Assembly (NCBI RefSeq): GCF_009600605.1
Contig: NZ_VWNA01000001.1
Span: forward strand, 682,001 to 746,000
Source of the DNA: Segnochrobactrum spirostomi
GTDB taxonomy: Bacteria; Pseudomonadota; Alphaproteobacteria; Rhizobiales; Segnochrobactraceae
Length of the DNA: 64,000 nucleotides
Direction of reading: 5' to 3'
The stretch's first letter is position 1. Each line of letters begins with the position of its first letter. Below the pieces are notes generated by a model, which worked only from the letters and a program-made list of their open reading frames with translations, had not been told where the DNA came from and made no database searches. Below are positions 27,737-36,186 of the stretch, one piece after another. A program made the position numbers and the translations under genes.

Positions 27737-28654
27737 ATGCGTGGAGTGGCGTCCTTGACCGACCCGATGTCCGAGAAGATCGACCTGTCCCCCCTCCTCG
27801 CGCGGCTCGACGCGATCGCGGCGATCCTGGCCCGCGCAGCCCCGCCGGCCCCGCGGCTGATCGATTTCGCCGTCGCCGACGCCTTCGTCTGGTCGCCGTC
27901 GCCGCAGGGGCTCGATCCGGTGGCGCGGGTCAACCGGGTCGAAATCGCACTTCTCAAGGGCATCGACAACGCCCGCGACGAACTCCTCGAGAATACCGAG
28001 CGCTTCGCCCGCGGCCTCCCGGCGAACAACGTGCTGCTGTGGGGCGCCCGCGGCATGGGCAAGTCGTCGCTGGTCAAGGCGGCCCACGCCGCCGTCAACG
28101 AAGGGTTCGCGCGCGACGGCTCGACCGAACGGCTGAAGCTCGTCGAGATCCACCGCGAGGACATCGAGAGCCTGCCGGCTTTGATGGCGGCGGTGCGCGC
28201 CGCGCCGCACCGCTTCGTCGTGTTCTGCGACGACCTATCCTTCGATTCGGGCGACACCAGCTACAAGTCGCTCAAGGCGGTGCTCGACGGCGGCATCGAG
28301 GGCCGGCCGGACAACGTGTTGTTCTACGCAACCTCGAACCGCCGTCACCTGCTGCCGCGCGACATGATGGAGAACGAGCGCTCGACCGCGATCAATCCGG
28401 GCGAAGCGGTCGAGGAGAAGGTCTCGCTGTCGGACCGCTTCGGCCTCTGGCTCGGCTTCCACAAGTGCAGCCAGGACGAATATCTCGCGATGGTGCGCGG
28501 CTATGCGGAGCGACACCACCTCAAGGTGGACGAGGAGACGCTCCGGGCACGGGCGCTCGAATGGTCGACCACCCGCGGCTCCCGCTCGGGCCGCGTCGCC
28601 TGGCAGTTCATCCAGGATCTCGCCGGGCGGCTCGGCCAGCGGCTCGAGGCCTGA
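27737..28654 (+). CDS. DUF815 AAA-type ATPase
   Basis: 305-residue P-loop ATPase of the DUF815 family. The Walker A motif is LLWGARGMGKSSLVKA (about residues 100-115). The Walker B-like strand is HRFVVFCDDLSFD, and sensor-like FYATSNRRHLLPRD follows, then LSDRFGLWLGF. The family is widespread in proteobacteria, but its cellular role is not established. Starts at ATG 27737, TTG 27755 (with GGAG upstream) or ATG 27767 are all possible; conservation appears to begin around residue 15. It converges on the ABC membrane-domain gene with seven bases between stops. Confidence 0.88.
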   Translation: MRGVASLTDPMSEKIDLSPLLARLDAIAAILARAAPPAPRLIDFAVADAFVWSPSPQGLDPVARVNRVEIALLKGIDNARDELLENTERFARGLPANNVLLWGARGMGKSSLVKAAHAAVNEGFARDGSTERLKLVEIHREDIESLPALMAAVRAAPHRFVVFCDDLSFDSGDTSYKSLKAVLDGGIEGRPDNVLFYATSNRRHLLPRDMMENERSTAINPGEAVEEKVSLSDRFGLWLGFHKCSQDEYLAMVRGYAERHHLKVDEETLRARALEWSTTRGSRSGRVAWQFIQDLAGRLGQRLEA

Positions 28655-28661
28655 GGTCGGC

Positions 28662-29660
28662 TCAGGGCGTCCCCGGGGGCACGACCGCCTCCTGCGGCGG
28701 GCGAGCGCGGTAGACGAGGCCGTATTTGGTCCGCGTCACCGCCATATCGCGGAACCAGTTGACGAGTTCGCCCCACGGATCGTTGAGCTTTTCGAGGCCG
28801 GTCAGGCAGGCCAGCACCGTGCCGATGTCGGCCTCCTTGTTGAGCACGAGATAGCCGCCGAGCAGAAGCACGAGCCCGATGCCCACGTGGTAGGACAGGT
28901 TCATCAGGAAGTTCATGGTGAACTTGAACTTGTAGATGCCCATGTTGAGCGCGAAGGCCTGGGTGGCGCGGTCGATCTGAAGCGACAGGCGGGAGTGCGC
29001 CTCCGAGTGCTCGGCGATGCCGACGCCGATCTCGCGCAAGGTCAGGATGCGCGACGCCGCGCGTCGGTTCACCGCCCGCTGCATCAACGGCACGAAGACG
29101 AACTGCGGCAGCAACACCACGAGGCCCGGCACCACCATGATCGGCTGCAGGTACGCCATGTAGCTGATCACGCTCACGAGCACGCCGGCCTGGAGCAGCG
29201 GTTCGGAGAAGGCACCGCCGACGAAGGCGCCGATGGGATCGGATTCGGCGAGCACGATCGAGATGTCGACGCCGTCCTCGGCCGCGACGTGACGCGGCTG
29301 GGCATCTTTGCCGGCGAGCACGGTGCGACGCAGGTACAGAACCGCCCGCTCGCCGACCCAGCCGCGGTAATAATTGAGCCCGAGCTTGATCAGCCCCTCG
29401 GCAAGTGCAAGGCCGACATAGACCAACACGAGGGTGACGATGGTGGCGAAGGATCCGCCGCCGAGGGCGTCGTTGACGAGCCGGCGCTGCACCTCGAGCG
29501 GGGCGGCGTTGAGGAGGAAGACCGCGACGGTCAGTGCGACGAGCACGACTTGATGCGGCGCGCTGAGCTTCAGGATGAAGGCGAAGAGGGAGCGCGGCAG
29601 CGGTTCGGCGGCAGGCTTCGGCGCACGCTCGGGGATTGTCGGAATTGGCCTGCCGTCCAT
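28662..29660 (-). CDS. Stand-alone ABC exporter transmembrane domain protein
   Basis: 332 residues corresponding to a type I ABC exporter membrane domain only. It shows about six hydrophobic helices (for example QVVLVALTVAVFLLNAA and IVTLVLVYVGLALAEGLI), plus the domain's coupling-type stretch GIAEHSEAHSRLSLQIDRAT. There is no Walker A, signature motif or Walker B, and no ATPase-domain gene follows on the same strand. The C terminus stops where the linker to the nucleotide-binding domain would begin (TKYGLVYRARPPQEAVVPPG). Either it works with an ATPase encoded elsewhere or it has lost transport function. Similar stand-alone proteins exist in this order. Confidence 0.75.
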   Translation of the reverse strand: MDGRPIPTIPERAPKPAAEPLPRSLFAFILKLSAPHQVVLVALTVAVFLLNAAPLEVQRRLVNDALGGGSFATIVTLVLVYVGLALAEGLIKLGLNYYRGWVGERAVLYLRRTVLAGKDAQPRHVAAEDGVDISIVLAESDPIGAFVGGAFSEPLLQAGVLVSVISYMAYLQPIMVVPGLVVLLPQFVFVPLMQRAVNRRAASRILTLREIGVGIAEHSEAHSRLSLQIDRATQAFALNMGIYKFKFTMNFLMNLSYHVGIGLVLLLGGYLVLNKEADIGTVLACLTGLEKLNDPWGELVNWFRDMAVTRTKYGLVYRARPPQEAVVPPGTP

Positions 29661-29768
29661 CGCCTTGGCGCGCGCTCCTCGTCTTTGACACCTTTATGAA
29701 CGGGCGATGCGCGCGGGATCTTGAGGCGGATCAAGCGCTTCTGCGACGTTTCGGCACCGCTCTGCGTT

Positions 29769-31199
29769 TCAGCGCCGCTCCAGGATCCGGCCCGGGTTGA
29801 GAATGCCGTTCGGATCGAACGCCGCCTTCACCTGCCGCATCATCGCGAGCTCGACCGGCGCCTTCACGCCCGGCAGCAGGTGCGCCTTGAGCCGGCCGAC
29901 CCCGTGCTCCGCGGCGATCGAGCCGTCATAGGTCTGGACGATGGCGTGGACGACGGCGTTCATCTCCTCCCAACGGGCGAGATAGGCGGCCTTGTCGGCA
30001 CCCACGGGCTGGCTGACGTTGAAGTGCAGGTTGCCGTCGCCCATGTGGCCGAACGGCACCGGCCGGCAGCCCGGCACCAGCGCCTCGACGGCGGGGATCG
30101 CCTCCGCGAGGAAAGCGGGAATGGCCTCGATCGGCACCGAGATGTCGTGCTTGATCGAGCCGCCTTCGTGCCCCTGCACTTCGGACATGCCGTGGCGCAG
30201 CCCCCAGAAGGCCTGCTGCTGGGCAAGGCTTTCGGCGAGCGCGGCGTCGAGCGCGATGCCCGCCTCGATCGCCTCGGCGAGCAGGGCTTCCATGAGGCCG
30301 CGCGCGTCGATGCGGGTGCTCGGGCTCGAGACCTCGATGAGCACGTACCAGGGATGGGCGCCCGCGAACGGCCGCCGCGCGCCGGCCAAGTGCTTGAGGC
30401 CGAATTCGAGGGCGAGGCCCGCCATCAGTTCGAAGCCGGTCAGCAGCGGCCCCGCCTCGCCCAGCCGCTCGAACAGCGCCAGCGCCTTGGCCGGGCTTTC
30501 AACGGCGACGAAGGCGACCTCGCGGGCGGCGGGCTTCGGAAACAGCCGGAGCACGGCGGCGGTGACGATGCCGAGCGTCCCTTCCCCACCGATGAAGAGC
30601 TGTTTCAGGTCGTAGCCGCTGTTGTCCTTGTGGAGCCGGCGCAGGCCGTTCCACACCTCGCCGGTCGCCAACACCACTTCGAGCCCCAGCACGAGCTGGC
30701 GGGTGTTGCCGTAGGCGAGGACGTTGGTGCCGCCCGCATTGGTCGAGACGTTGCCGCCGATCCGGCACGAGCCCTGGGCGGCGAGCGTCAGCGGGAAGAT
30801 GCGTCCGACCGCATCCGCCGCCTCGTGGACCTTGTCGAGAATGACGCCGGCTTCGGCGACGAGGGTGTTGTCCTTCGGATCAACCGAGCGGATGCGGTCG
30901 AGCCGGTCGAGTGAAAGCAGGATCTCGCGACCCGAAGCATCGGGCACGCCGCCGCCGACCAGGCCGGTATTGCCCGATTGCGGGACGATCGCGGTCCCGG
31001 TCTCCGCGGCGAGGCGCACGATCGCGGCGACCTCCGCGACCGATCCCGGGCGCAGCACCAACGGGGTGTGGCCATGGAAAAGATTGCGCCGCTCGGCGAG
31101 ATAGGCGGCCTGCGCGGTCGGATCGTCGAGCGCCCGTCCGGGCTCGACGAGGGCTTTGAATCGGGCGACGAGGGTCGGGTCGAGGGCGGGGATATCCAT
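29769..31199 (-). CDS. FAD-linked oxidase (GlcD / D-2-hydroxyacid dehydrogenase type)
   Basis: 476 residues of the vanillyl-alcohol-oxidase-type FAD family. The FAD-binding domain shows PLVLRPGSVAEVAAIVRLA, VPQSGNTGLVGGGVP and GGNVSTNAGGTNVLAYGNTR. The substrate domain has PVPFGHMGDGNLHFNVSQP and EHGVGRLK, with the metal-binding histidines seen in D-2-hydroxyglutarate and D-lactate dehydrogenases. Which D-2-hydroxyacid it uses cannot be read. The ATG at 31199 starts at the conserved N terminus; the frame continues upstream without support. It stands alone, with the 245-base gap upstream carrying an inverted repeat. Confidence 0.88.
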   Translation of the reverse strand: MDIPALDPTLVARFKALVEPGRALDDPTAQAAYLAERRNLFHGHTPLVLRPGSVAEVAAIVRLAAETGTAIVPQSGNTGLVGGGVPDASGREILLSLDRLDRIRSVDPKDNTLVAEAGVILDKVHEAADAVGRIFPLTLAAQGSCRIGGNVSTNAGGTNVLAYGNTRQLVLGLEVVLATGEVWNGLRRLHKDNSGYDLKQLFIGGEGTLGIVTAAVLRLFPKPAAREVAFVAVESPAKALALFERLGEAGPLLTGFELMAGLALEFGLKHLAGARRPFAGAHPWYVLIEVSSPSTRIDARGLMEALLAEAIEAGIALDAALAESLAQQQAFWGLRHGMSEVQGHEGGSIKHDISVPIEAIPAFLAEAIPAVEALVPGCRPVPFGHMGDGNLHFNVSQPVGADKAAYLARWEEMNAVVHAIVQTYDGSIAAEHGVGRLKAHLLPGVKAPVELAMMRQVKAAFDPNGILNPGRILERR

Positions 31200-31307
31200 A
31201 GCCCGCGATCCTAGACCAGAACGGCCACGAACCGAAGGCCGCAGCGGGGCGGGCGGCGGAGAGGCTCGCAAAAACGGGCCGCCACGGCGGCGGCAGCCCG
31301 TGTTGTG

Positions 31308-31332
31308 CATCGGAGGCTCGCAGTCTCCGATG
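31308..31332. repeat. Perfect inverted repeat between FAD oxidase and Pro-rich gene
   Basis: CATCGGAG (31308-31315) and CTCCGATG (31325-31332) pair perfectly around a nine-base loop. It lies downstream of the proline-rich gene and upstream of the oxidase, so it may be a terminator for the first. No U-tract is present. The rest of 31200-31444 shows nothing else. Confidence 0.4.
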
Positions 31333-31444
31333 TCGAGGGCGCCGCCCGGCCTCGGCGCGTCACGCGCCTTGGCGTTCTGGATGTTTCGGAGAGCGGCTTC
31401 GTGCGGGCCGAGCGGAGGAGCCCGGGTCACGTCCCCCGTTCGCT

Positions 31445-31780
31445 TCACGTCCGGGGGACGGAGAGAATCGCCGGGCTTTCCTGCGGAGCGGGCGGTGGCT
31501 CGTCGATGCTCGGGTCCTCGGCGGGATCGAGACCGGGATCGTCAGGCTCGCGGCGCGGAAACTCGATCGGACGGGTGTCGGGATCGGGCATCGGCACCGC
31601 GGGGCCGTCGGGCGGCAGCGGAACGCGGTCGGGATCGTCCGGCCGCGGCGGCGGCTCGGTCGGCGACCACGGCGAAGGATCGGGGTCGCGCGGCGGCCGG
31701 ATCGGCGCGCCCGGCGGCGCGACGGGCACCCCGGCGGAGGGCCGCACGGCTTCGGAGCGAAATTTCAGGACGTTGGACAT
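31445..31780 (-). CDS. Proline-rich acidic small protein, unknown
   Basis: 111 residues. After a short N terminus (MSNVLKFRSEAVRPSAG) the protein is almost entirely Pro, Asp, Glu and Arg (PPGAPIRPPRDPDPSPW, PPPRPDDPDRVPLPPDGP, PDDPGLDPAEDPSIDEPP). It has no hydrophobic core and is probably disordered. GGAGG at good spacing before the ATG and a tidy stop support a real gene, although GC-rich low-complexity frames can be spurious. No signal peptide or membrane segment. It lies between the oxidase and the TerC-like gene on the same strand. Function unknown. Confidence 0.55.
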   Translation of the reverse strand: MSNVLKFRSEAVRPSAGVPVAPPGAPIRPPRDPDPSPWSPTEPPPRPDDPDRVPLPPDGPAVPMPDPDTRPIEFPRREPDDPGLDPAEDPSIDEPPPAPQESPAILSVPRT

Positions 31781-31872
31781 GGTGAGCCTCCGGGACGGGA
31801 TCGCCTCCCGGAGACCAATGCGAGCCGACGACCGATGTTCCCGGCGCATCGCGCCGGGGCTCAGGCCCCATG

Positions 31873-32511
31873 TCAGAAGGTGCCGGTCTTGTGCAGCACC
31901 TCGAGGCCGCCCTCGTAGATCATCTTCAGGGCGATGTAGAGGATGATCGCGAGGCCGACATAGGCGATCCAGCGGAAACGGGCGAGCAGGTTCGCGATGA
32001 GCGACGCGGCGAGGCCCATCAAGGCCACCGACAGCGCAAGGCCAATGACGAGCACGGCCGGATGTTCGCGCGCGGCCCCAGCGACGGCGAGGACGTTGTC
32101 GAGAGACATCGACACGTCCGCGAGCACGATCTGCATCACCGCCTGACGGAAGGTCTTGCGCGGCGGCGCCTCGTCGGCGTCGACGTCGGCGACGGCGTGC
32201 TTCTGTGCCTCGGCTTCGGCGCGGATTTCGCGCCACATCTTCCAGCACACCCAGAGCAGGAGGATGCCGCCAGCGAGGAGAAGGCCGATGATGGCGAGGA
32301 GGTGGACGGTGATCGCCGCGAAGAGGATGCGCAGGATGGTCGCCGCCCCGATGCCGAGCAGGATCACCTTGGCGCGCTGCTCCTTCGGCAGGCCGGCGGC
32401 GGCCATGCCGACCACCACGGCATTGTCGCCGGCGAGGACGATGTCGATGAGGAGAACCTGAAGGAGCGCGGCGAGGGCCGGGCCTTCGAACAGATCGGCG
32501 ATCAGATGCAA
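31873..32511 (-). CDS. TerC-family (YjbE-like) membrane protein
   Basis: 212-residue integral membrane protein of the TerC family, members of which move or protect against metal ions such as Mn2+. The signature LIDIVLAGDNAVVVGMAAAG contains the conserved Asp-Asn pair in helix one, mirrored by the second-half VLADVSMSLDNVLAVAG. A hydrophilic loop (AEAQKHAVADVDADEAPPRK) separates the halves. I place the start at TTG 32511, preceded by GGGAG with five bases spacing; the ATG at 32577 would add 22 basic residues without similarity. I see no yybP-ykoY riboswitch upstream. Confidence 0.82.
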   Translation of the reverse strand: MHLIADLFEGPALAALLQVLLIDIVLAGDNAVVVGMAAAGLPKEQRAKVILLGIGAATILRILFAAITVHLLAIIGLLLAGGILLLWVCWKMWREIRAEAEAQKHAVADVDADEAPPRKTFRQAVMQIVLADVSMSLDNVLAVAGAAREHPAVLVIGLALSVALMGLAASLIANLLARFRWIAYVGLAIILYIALKMIYEGGLEVLHKTGTF

Positions 32512-32701
32512 GGTCGCTCCCTTCGGCTGGAACTTCGACGGTGCCCGGGCGCGGGCGCGGCGGAGTTCTGACAGCACAACGGGGCCGCTCGCGCCCCGCG
32601 CGATCGAACCTCCATCCCGGCAGCCCTCCCCGCAGCGGACTGCCGCTCAGGGCTCTAGACGGAAGCCCGCGCGAATTCAACCCGCCCCGGCGGCGCGGCG
32701 A

Positions 32702-33601
32702 TCAGGCGAGCGGTCGGCGCATGTCGCGGACTTCCCGCACGAACACGACGAGGCCGCTCGCCACGATCATCAGCGCCCCCACGACGACGTTCGAGGACGG
32801 CGCGTGGTTCCAGATCGCGTAGGAATAAAGGAAGGCCCAGAGCAGTGCGGTATATTCGAACGGCGCGAGCGCCGAAGCGGGCGCGCGGCGCACGCTCTCG
32901 TAGAGCAGGAACTGACCGCCGCCTCCGACCACGCCGATAAGGCCCATGAGCGCGAGGTGGCTCGGCGCGACGGGCGTCCACACCCACGGCAGCGCGATGC
33001 CGCAGGCGATCAGGAAGAAGCCGTTGATGACGACCATCTGCACCTGGGTCGTCTCCGCCTCGCTGATCCGGCGCAAGAGGACGTAGCTCAGCGCCCACAA
33101 GGCCGCGGCGGCGAGCGCCATCCCCGCCGCCAGCGAGACCCCGCTCGCCTCCGCCGCGCAGGCGACGACGACGCCGCCGAAGCCGAGCAGCGTCGCACCC
33201 CAGCGCACCAAGCCGACCCGCTCGCCGAGCAGCGGCGCCGCAAGCAGCGTCACGATCAGCGGGGCCGCGAAATAGAGCGTCTCGAGGTCGGCAAGCGGCA
33301 GTTCCCGCGCCGCGTTGTAGAAGAGAAGCCACGCCGACAGCATCAAGGAGGCGCGCAGGATCAGGCCGCGGAAGGTCGGCGTGCGCGCCACCGCGCGGAT
33401 GACCTTGCCCCGCCCGCTCGCGAGCGAGAGGACGAAGATCGTCAGCGAGCGCATGAACAGGATCTGCCAGACCGAGGCGCCGTCGACGAGCCACTTGATG
33501 AGCGCGTCCTGGGAGCTGAAGCAGAAATAGGCGGCGATCGCGAGCCCGATTCCAGCCAGCACCGCAGTGGAGCGGTCTTGGGTCAGAGCCTGGCTGGTCA
33601 T
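32702..33601 (-). CDS. EamA/DMT-superfamily transporter
   Basis: 299 residues with ten hydrophobic helices arranged as two EamA repeats; the second begins near residue 155. Recognisable segments are GLAIAAYFCFSSQDALIKWL, YFAAPLIVTLLAAPLLGERV and EYTALLWAFLYSYAIW. DMT proteins of this group export or import small metabolites; the substrate is unknown. It lies 147 bases downstream of the benzoylformate-decarboxylase-like gene on the same strand, the gap containing short tandem repeats. Confidence 0.88.
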   Translation of the reverse strand: MTSQALTQDRSTAVLAGIGLAIAAYFCFSSQDALIKWLVDGASVWQILFMRSLTIFVLSLASGRGKVIRAVARTPTFRGLILRASLMLSAWLLFYNAARELPLADLETLYFAAPLIVTLLAAPLLGERVGLVRWGATLLGFGGVVVACAAEASGVSLAAGMALAAAALWALSYVLLRRISEAETTQVQMVVINGFFLIACGIALPWVWTPVAPSHLALMGLIGVVGGGGQFLLYESVRRAPASALAPFEYTALLWAFLYSYAIWNHAPSSNVVVGALMIVASGLVVFVREVRDMRRPLA

Positions 33602-33712
33602 GGGAGAAAATTCCGGAAAGGCGACCGCAAACGAACGGATGTGACCTTAGCGCATCTGCGATCGCAAAGCTTCGCCCAAAGCGACACGGGCCCGGGCAAA
33701 TGGCCGTGACCG

Positions 33713-33757
33713 TTTACCCCAGCCCCCGGTTTACCCCAGGAGCCCCCCTTACCCCAG
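33713..33757. repeat. Short tandem repeat at the 3' end of the decarboxylase-like gene
   Basis: TTTACCCCAG occurs at 33713-33722 and 33730-33739, and TTACCCCAG at 33749-33757, separated by C-rich spacers. The last copy includes the gene's stop codon (TAA on the minus strand), so the other two look like duplications of the gene terminus. Confidence 0.55.
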
Positions 33758-35355
33758 AAGACCCGCCAGCTTCCGCGTGATCGGCACGACGACGACGCTC
33801 GTGCCCTTGCGGGCGAACGCGGCGGCGACCTGCGTGCCGACCTCCTCAGCGGTGGTCGCGAGCGACGTCGCGGCGCCATAGCCCCTGGCGAGCGAGACGA
33901 TGTCGAGCCCCGGCAGGTCGAGGCCCGGCACGTTCGGGGTCCCCTGGAAGTCCGCGAAGGCTTTGAGGATGCCGTATTCCTCGTTCTGGAGCACGACGAA
34001 GACGACATCCGCGCCTTGGCGGACCGCCGTGTAGAGGCTCTGGATGGAATATTGGAACGAGCCGTCGCCGATCAGGCAGAGCACCGGACGGTTGCGGCCG
34101 GTCTTGCGCTCGGCCATCGCGAGGCCGATCGACGCCGGCATGGTCCAGCCGAGCCCGCCCGAGGACAGGCAGGCATAGAAGCTGTCCGGCGTCCCGATGC
34201 GGAAGCGATCCTGCATCGCCGGCACGTTCGACGGGGATTCGTCGGTCAGAATAAAATCTTGCGGGCAGACCTTACGAACGGCTTCGAACACCGCGGCCGG
34301 TGCGAGGGGCAGTGTTTCGAGATCGACCGGCGCCGGCGGACGACGCAGCGGCGCAGCGATCCCCGCCGCCCGCTGCGCTAGGCGGGGCAGGATCGCCTCG
34401 AGGAAGAGCTTGCTGTCGGAGAGCACGCTGTCGCCGACCGGCGCGCGCGCGGCGGCATCGGGATCGTCGGTGACCTGCACGAGGGCGGCGCCCGACGGCA
34501 GATAATCCCCGGCGACGAAGGGATAATAGCGGAACACCGGGGCGCCGACGACGAGGACGAGATCGTGACCCTGGAGGCGGCCGGCGAGCGGCCCGATCGC
34601 GGCCGGCAGCACGCCGGCATGGAGCCGGTGGGTTTCCGGGAACGGGTTGCGCTCCGAGAAGGGCGCGGTCCACACCGGCGCCTCGAGCCGCTCGGCGAAG
34701 GCGATGCCGGCGTCCCACGCGCGGCTGCGGCCAATCTCCGGGCCGAACACGACGACCGGATTGCGGCTCGCCGCGATGCGGTCCGCAACCGCTTCGAGCG
34801 CTTCGGGATCGGGCGCGGTCCGGGTCGTGACCGTGCGGACCGGCACGTCACCCGCGATCTCCTGGCCCCAATCGTCGAGGGGGAGCGAGAGGAAGACGGG
34901 ACCCGCGGGGGCTGCACGGCCATCGCATAGGCCCGCATGAAGGCGGCCGGCACGTCGGCGGCCCGCGCCGGTTCGCAGCTCCACTTGACCCACGGGCGCG
35001 GCAGCTCGGTCGCGTTGACGTTCGTCAGGAGCGGCTCGAGCATCAGCATTTCGCGGGTCTGCTGGCCGGCGGTGACGATCAGCGGCGTGCGGTTCTGGAA
35101 CGCGGTGATGAGGGTGCCCATCCCGTTGCCGACGCCGACCCCGGTGTGGAGATTGACGATCACCGGCTTGCGCAGCCCCTGCGCCAGTCCGTCGGCGATG
35201 CCGATGACGCTCGCCTCCTGAAGTGCCAGCACGTAGTCGAAATCGCTCGGGAAATCCTGGAGGAACGCCTCTTCCGTGGAGCCCGGATTGCCGACCATCG
35301 TCGTCACGCCGAGACGGCGGAGCAGATTGAACGTCACATCCCTGACGGTCGCCAT
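33749..35355 (-). pseudogene. mdlC: Benzoylformate decarboxylase-like ThDP enzyme, one-base frameshift
   Basis: Two frames together encode one full-length ThDP-dependent decarboxylase of about 535 residues. The first part (35355 to about 34910) begins MATVRDVTFNLLRRLGVTTM and contains VGNPGSTEEAFLQDFP, ALQEASVIGIADG and NLHTGVGVGNGMGT, matching the Ser, Glu and His active-site positions of Pseudomonas benzoylformate decarboxylase. The second part resumes GPVFLSLPLDDWGQEI and carries the ThDP motif LIGDGSFQYSIQSL...LQNEEYG. Frame is restored if the C5 run at 34912-34908 (coding strand) had six C. The position of the second catalytic histidine (FRYH in the Pseudomonas enzyme) reads FRYY. Substrate may therefore differ. 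Sequencing error is as likely as true inactivation. Confidence 0.85.
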
Positions 35356-35512
35356 ATGGGCACCCTGAAGCAGCCTCTCGCCGCCAGTTTAGGAGGCTTT
35401 CCGGCTGGGCGGAACTGATTTGAGAAAGGGAATCCGGAACATCCTTCAGGGAGGCATATCCCTTTCTTCGGGATGCCGCTTTCTGATGCTTTTATGCTCG
35501 ACGCCCGCAAGA

Positions 35513-35698
35513 GTCCCTCCCCTGCCAGGGGGAGGGACAGACCGGCGCAGCCGGTCAGGGTGGGGTCCGGCGCGCCCCGCGCGCTGGGCGGCATGCACGA
35601 CGACCGTCGTCTCGCGCTCGGATGCCGTGCGGTCGTGCCCTGGGCGTTCACCCCACCCCGGCGCTACGCGCCGACCCTCCCCCTCGAGGGGAGGGTTA
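35513..35698. repeat. Long palindromic intergenic repeat
   Basis: The left end CCCTCCCCTGCCAGGGGGAG and CGGCGCAGCCGGTCAGGGTG, and the right end CACCCCGGCGCTACGCGCCG and CCTCCCCCTCGAGGGGAGGG, are rough inverted copies flanking about 85 bases. Each end is itself a hairpin. This is a common intergenic element type in alphaproteobacterial genomes. It fills most of the gap between the decarboxylase-like gene start and holC. Confidence 0.65.
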
Positions 35699-35736
35699 AG
35701 GCGGGCGTTTTCAACGCGCTAGCGCCGCCTTTGCCG

Positions 35737-36186
35737 TCAAGCCTTGCGCTCCCAGCGGCCGTTGGATGATTGCTGCCAATAGGTGACGGCGAAACCGGCG
35801 GCCTTGCCTTCCTTCCAGCGCAGCCGCGCCTCGGCGAGGGCTTCCTCGTCGGTGCCGTCGAAGACGAACACCGCTCGCTCGTACGGCGCGAGATCGGGCG
35901 GCGCGGCGCGGTCGACGAGGAAGCGGACGGTCGCCCCGTTCGGATTGTCCTGCCCCTCGGTCAGGAACACGGGCTGGTCGGCGCCCGGACCGTCCGAGGC
36001 GGTGCCGTGGGGCAGGAAGGAATCGTCGCGAAAGGTCCATAGATGGGCGTCGAGCGCGTCGCGGCGCTCGCGCGACCCCGTCTGTACGACCACGCGCCAG
36101 CCGCGCTCGAGGGACTTCTCCAGAAGCGGAGGAAGCACCGCCTCGAGCGGGCGGCCTTGCAGGTGATAGAAGAGAACCTCCGTCAT
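35737..36186 (-). CDS. holC: DNA polymerase III chi subunit HolC
   Basis: 149-residue chi subunit of the clamp-loader complex, which links polymerase III to single-strand-binding protein. The family pattern is visible: TEVLFYHLQGRPLEAVLPPLLEKSLERG at the start (read as FYHLQGRPLEAVLPPLL), then WTFRDDSFLPHGTASDGPGA, GQDNPNGATVRFLVD and FVFDGTDEEALAEAR. The ATG at 36186 overlaps the pepA stop by one base (TGATG), so the two genes are coupled. The pepA-holC pairing is widespread in proteobacteria. Confidence 0.94.
   Translation of the reverse strand: MTEVLFYHLQGRPLEAVLPPLLEKSLERGWRVVVQTGSRERRDALDAHLWTFRDDSFLPHGTASDGPGADQPVFLTEGQDNPNGATVRFLVDRAAPPDLAPYERAVFVFDGTDEEALAEARLRWKEGKAAGFAVTYWQQSSNGRWERKA

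Noticed and set aside
32512-32701. Possible yybP-ykoY (Mn2+) riboswitch before the TerC-like gene
   Set aside because: I could not find the conserved loop sequences or a paired stem; only a ribosome-binding site is visible.
35513-35698. Reading the palindromic repeat as a small protein gene
   Set aside because: Open frames there translate a repeat seen widely between genes and lack start signals.
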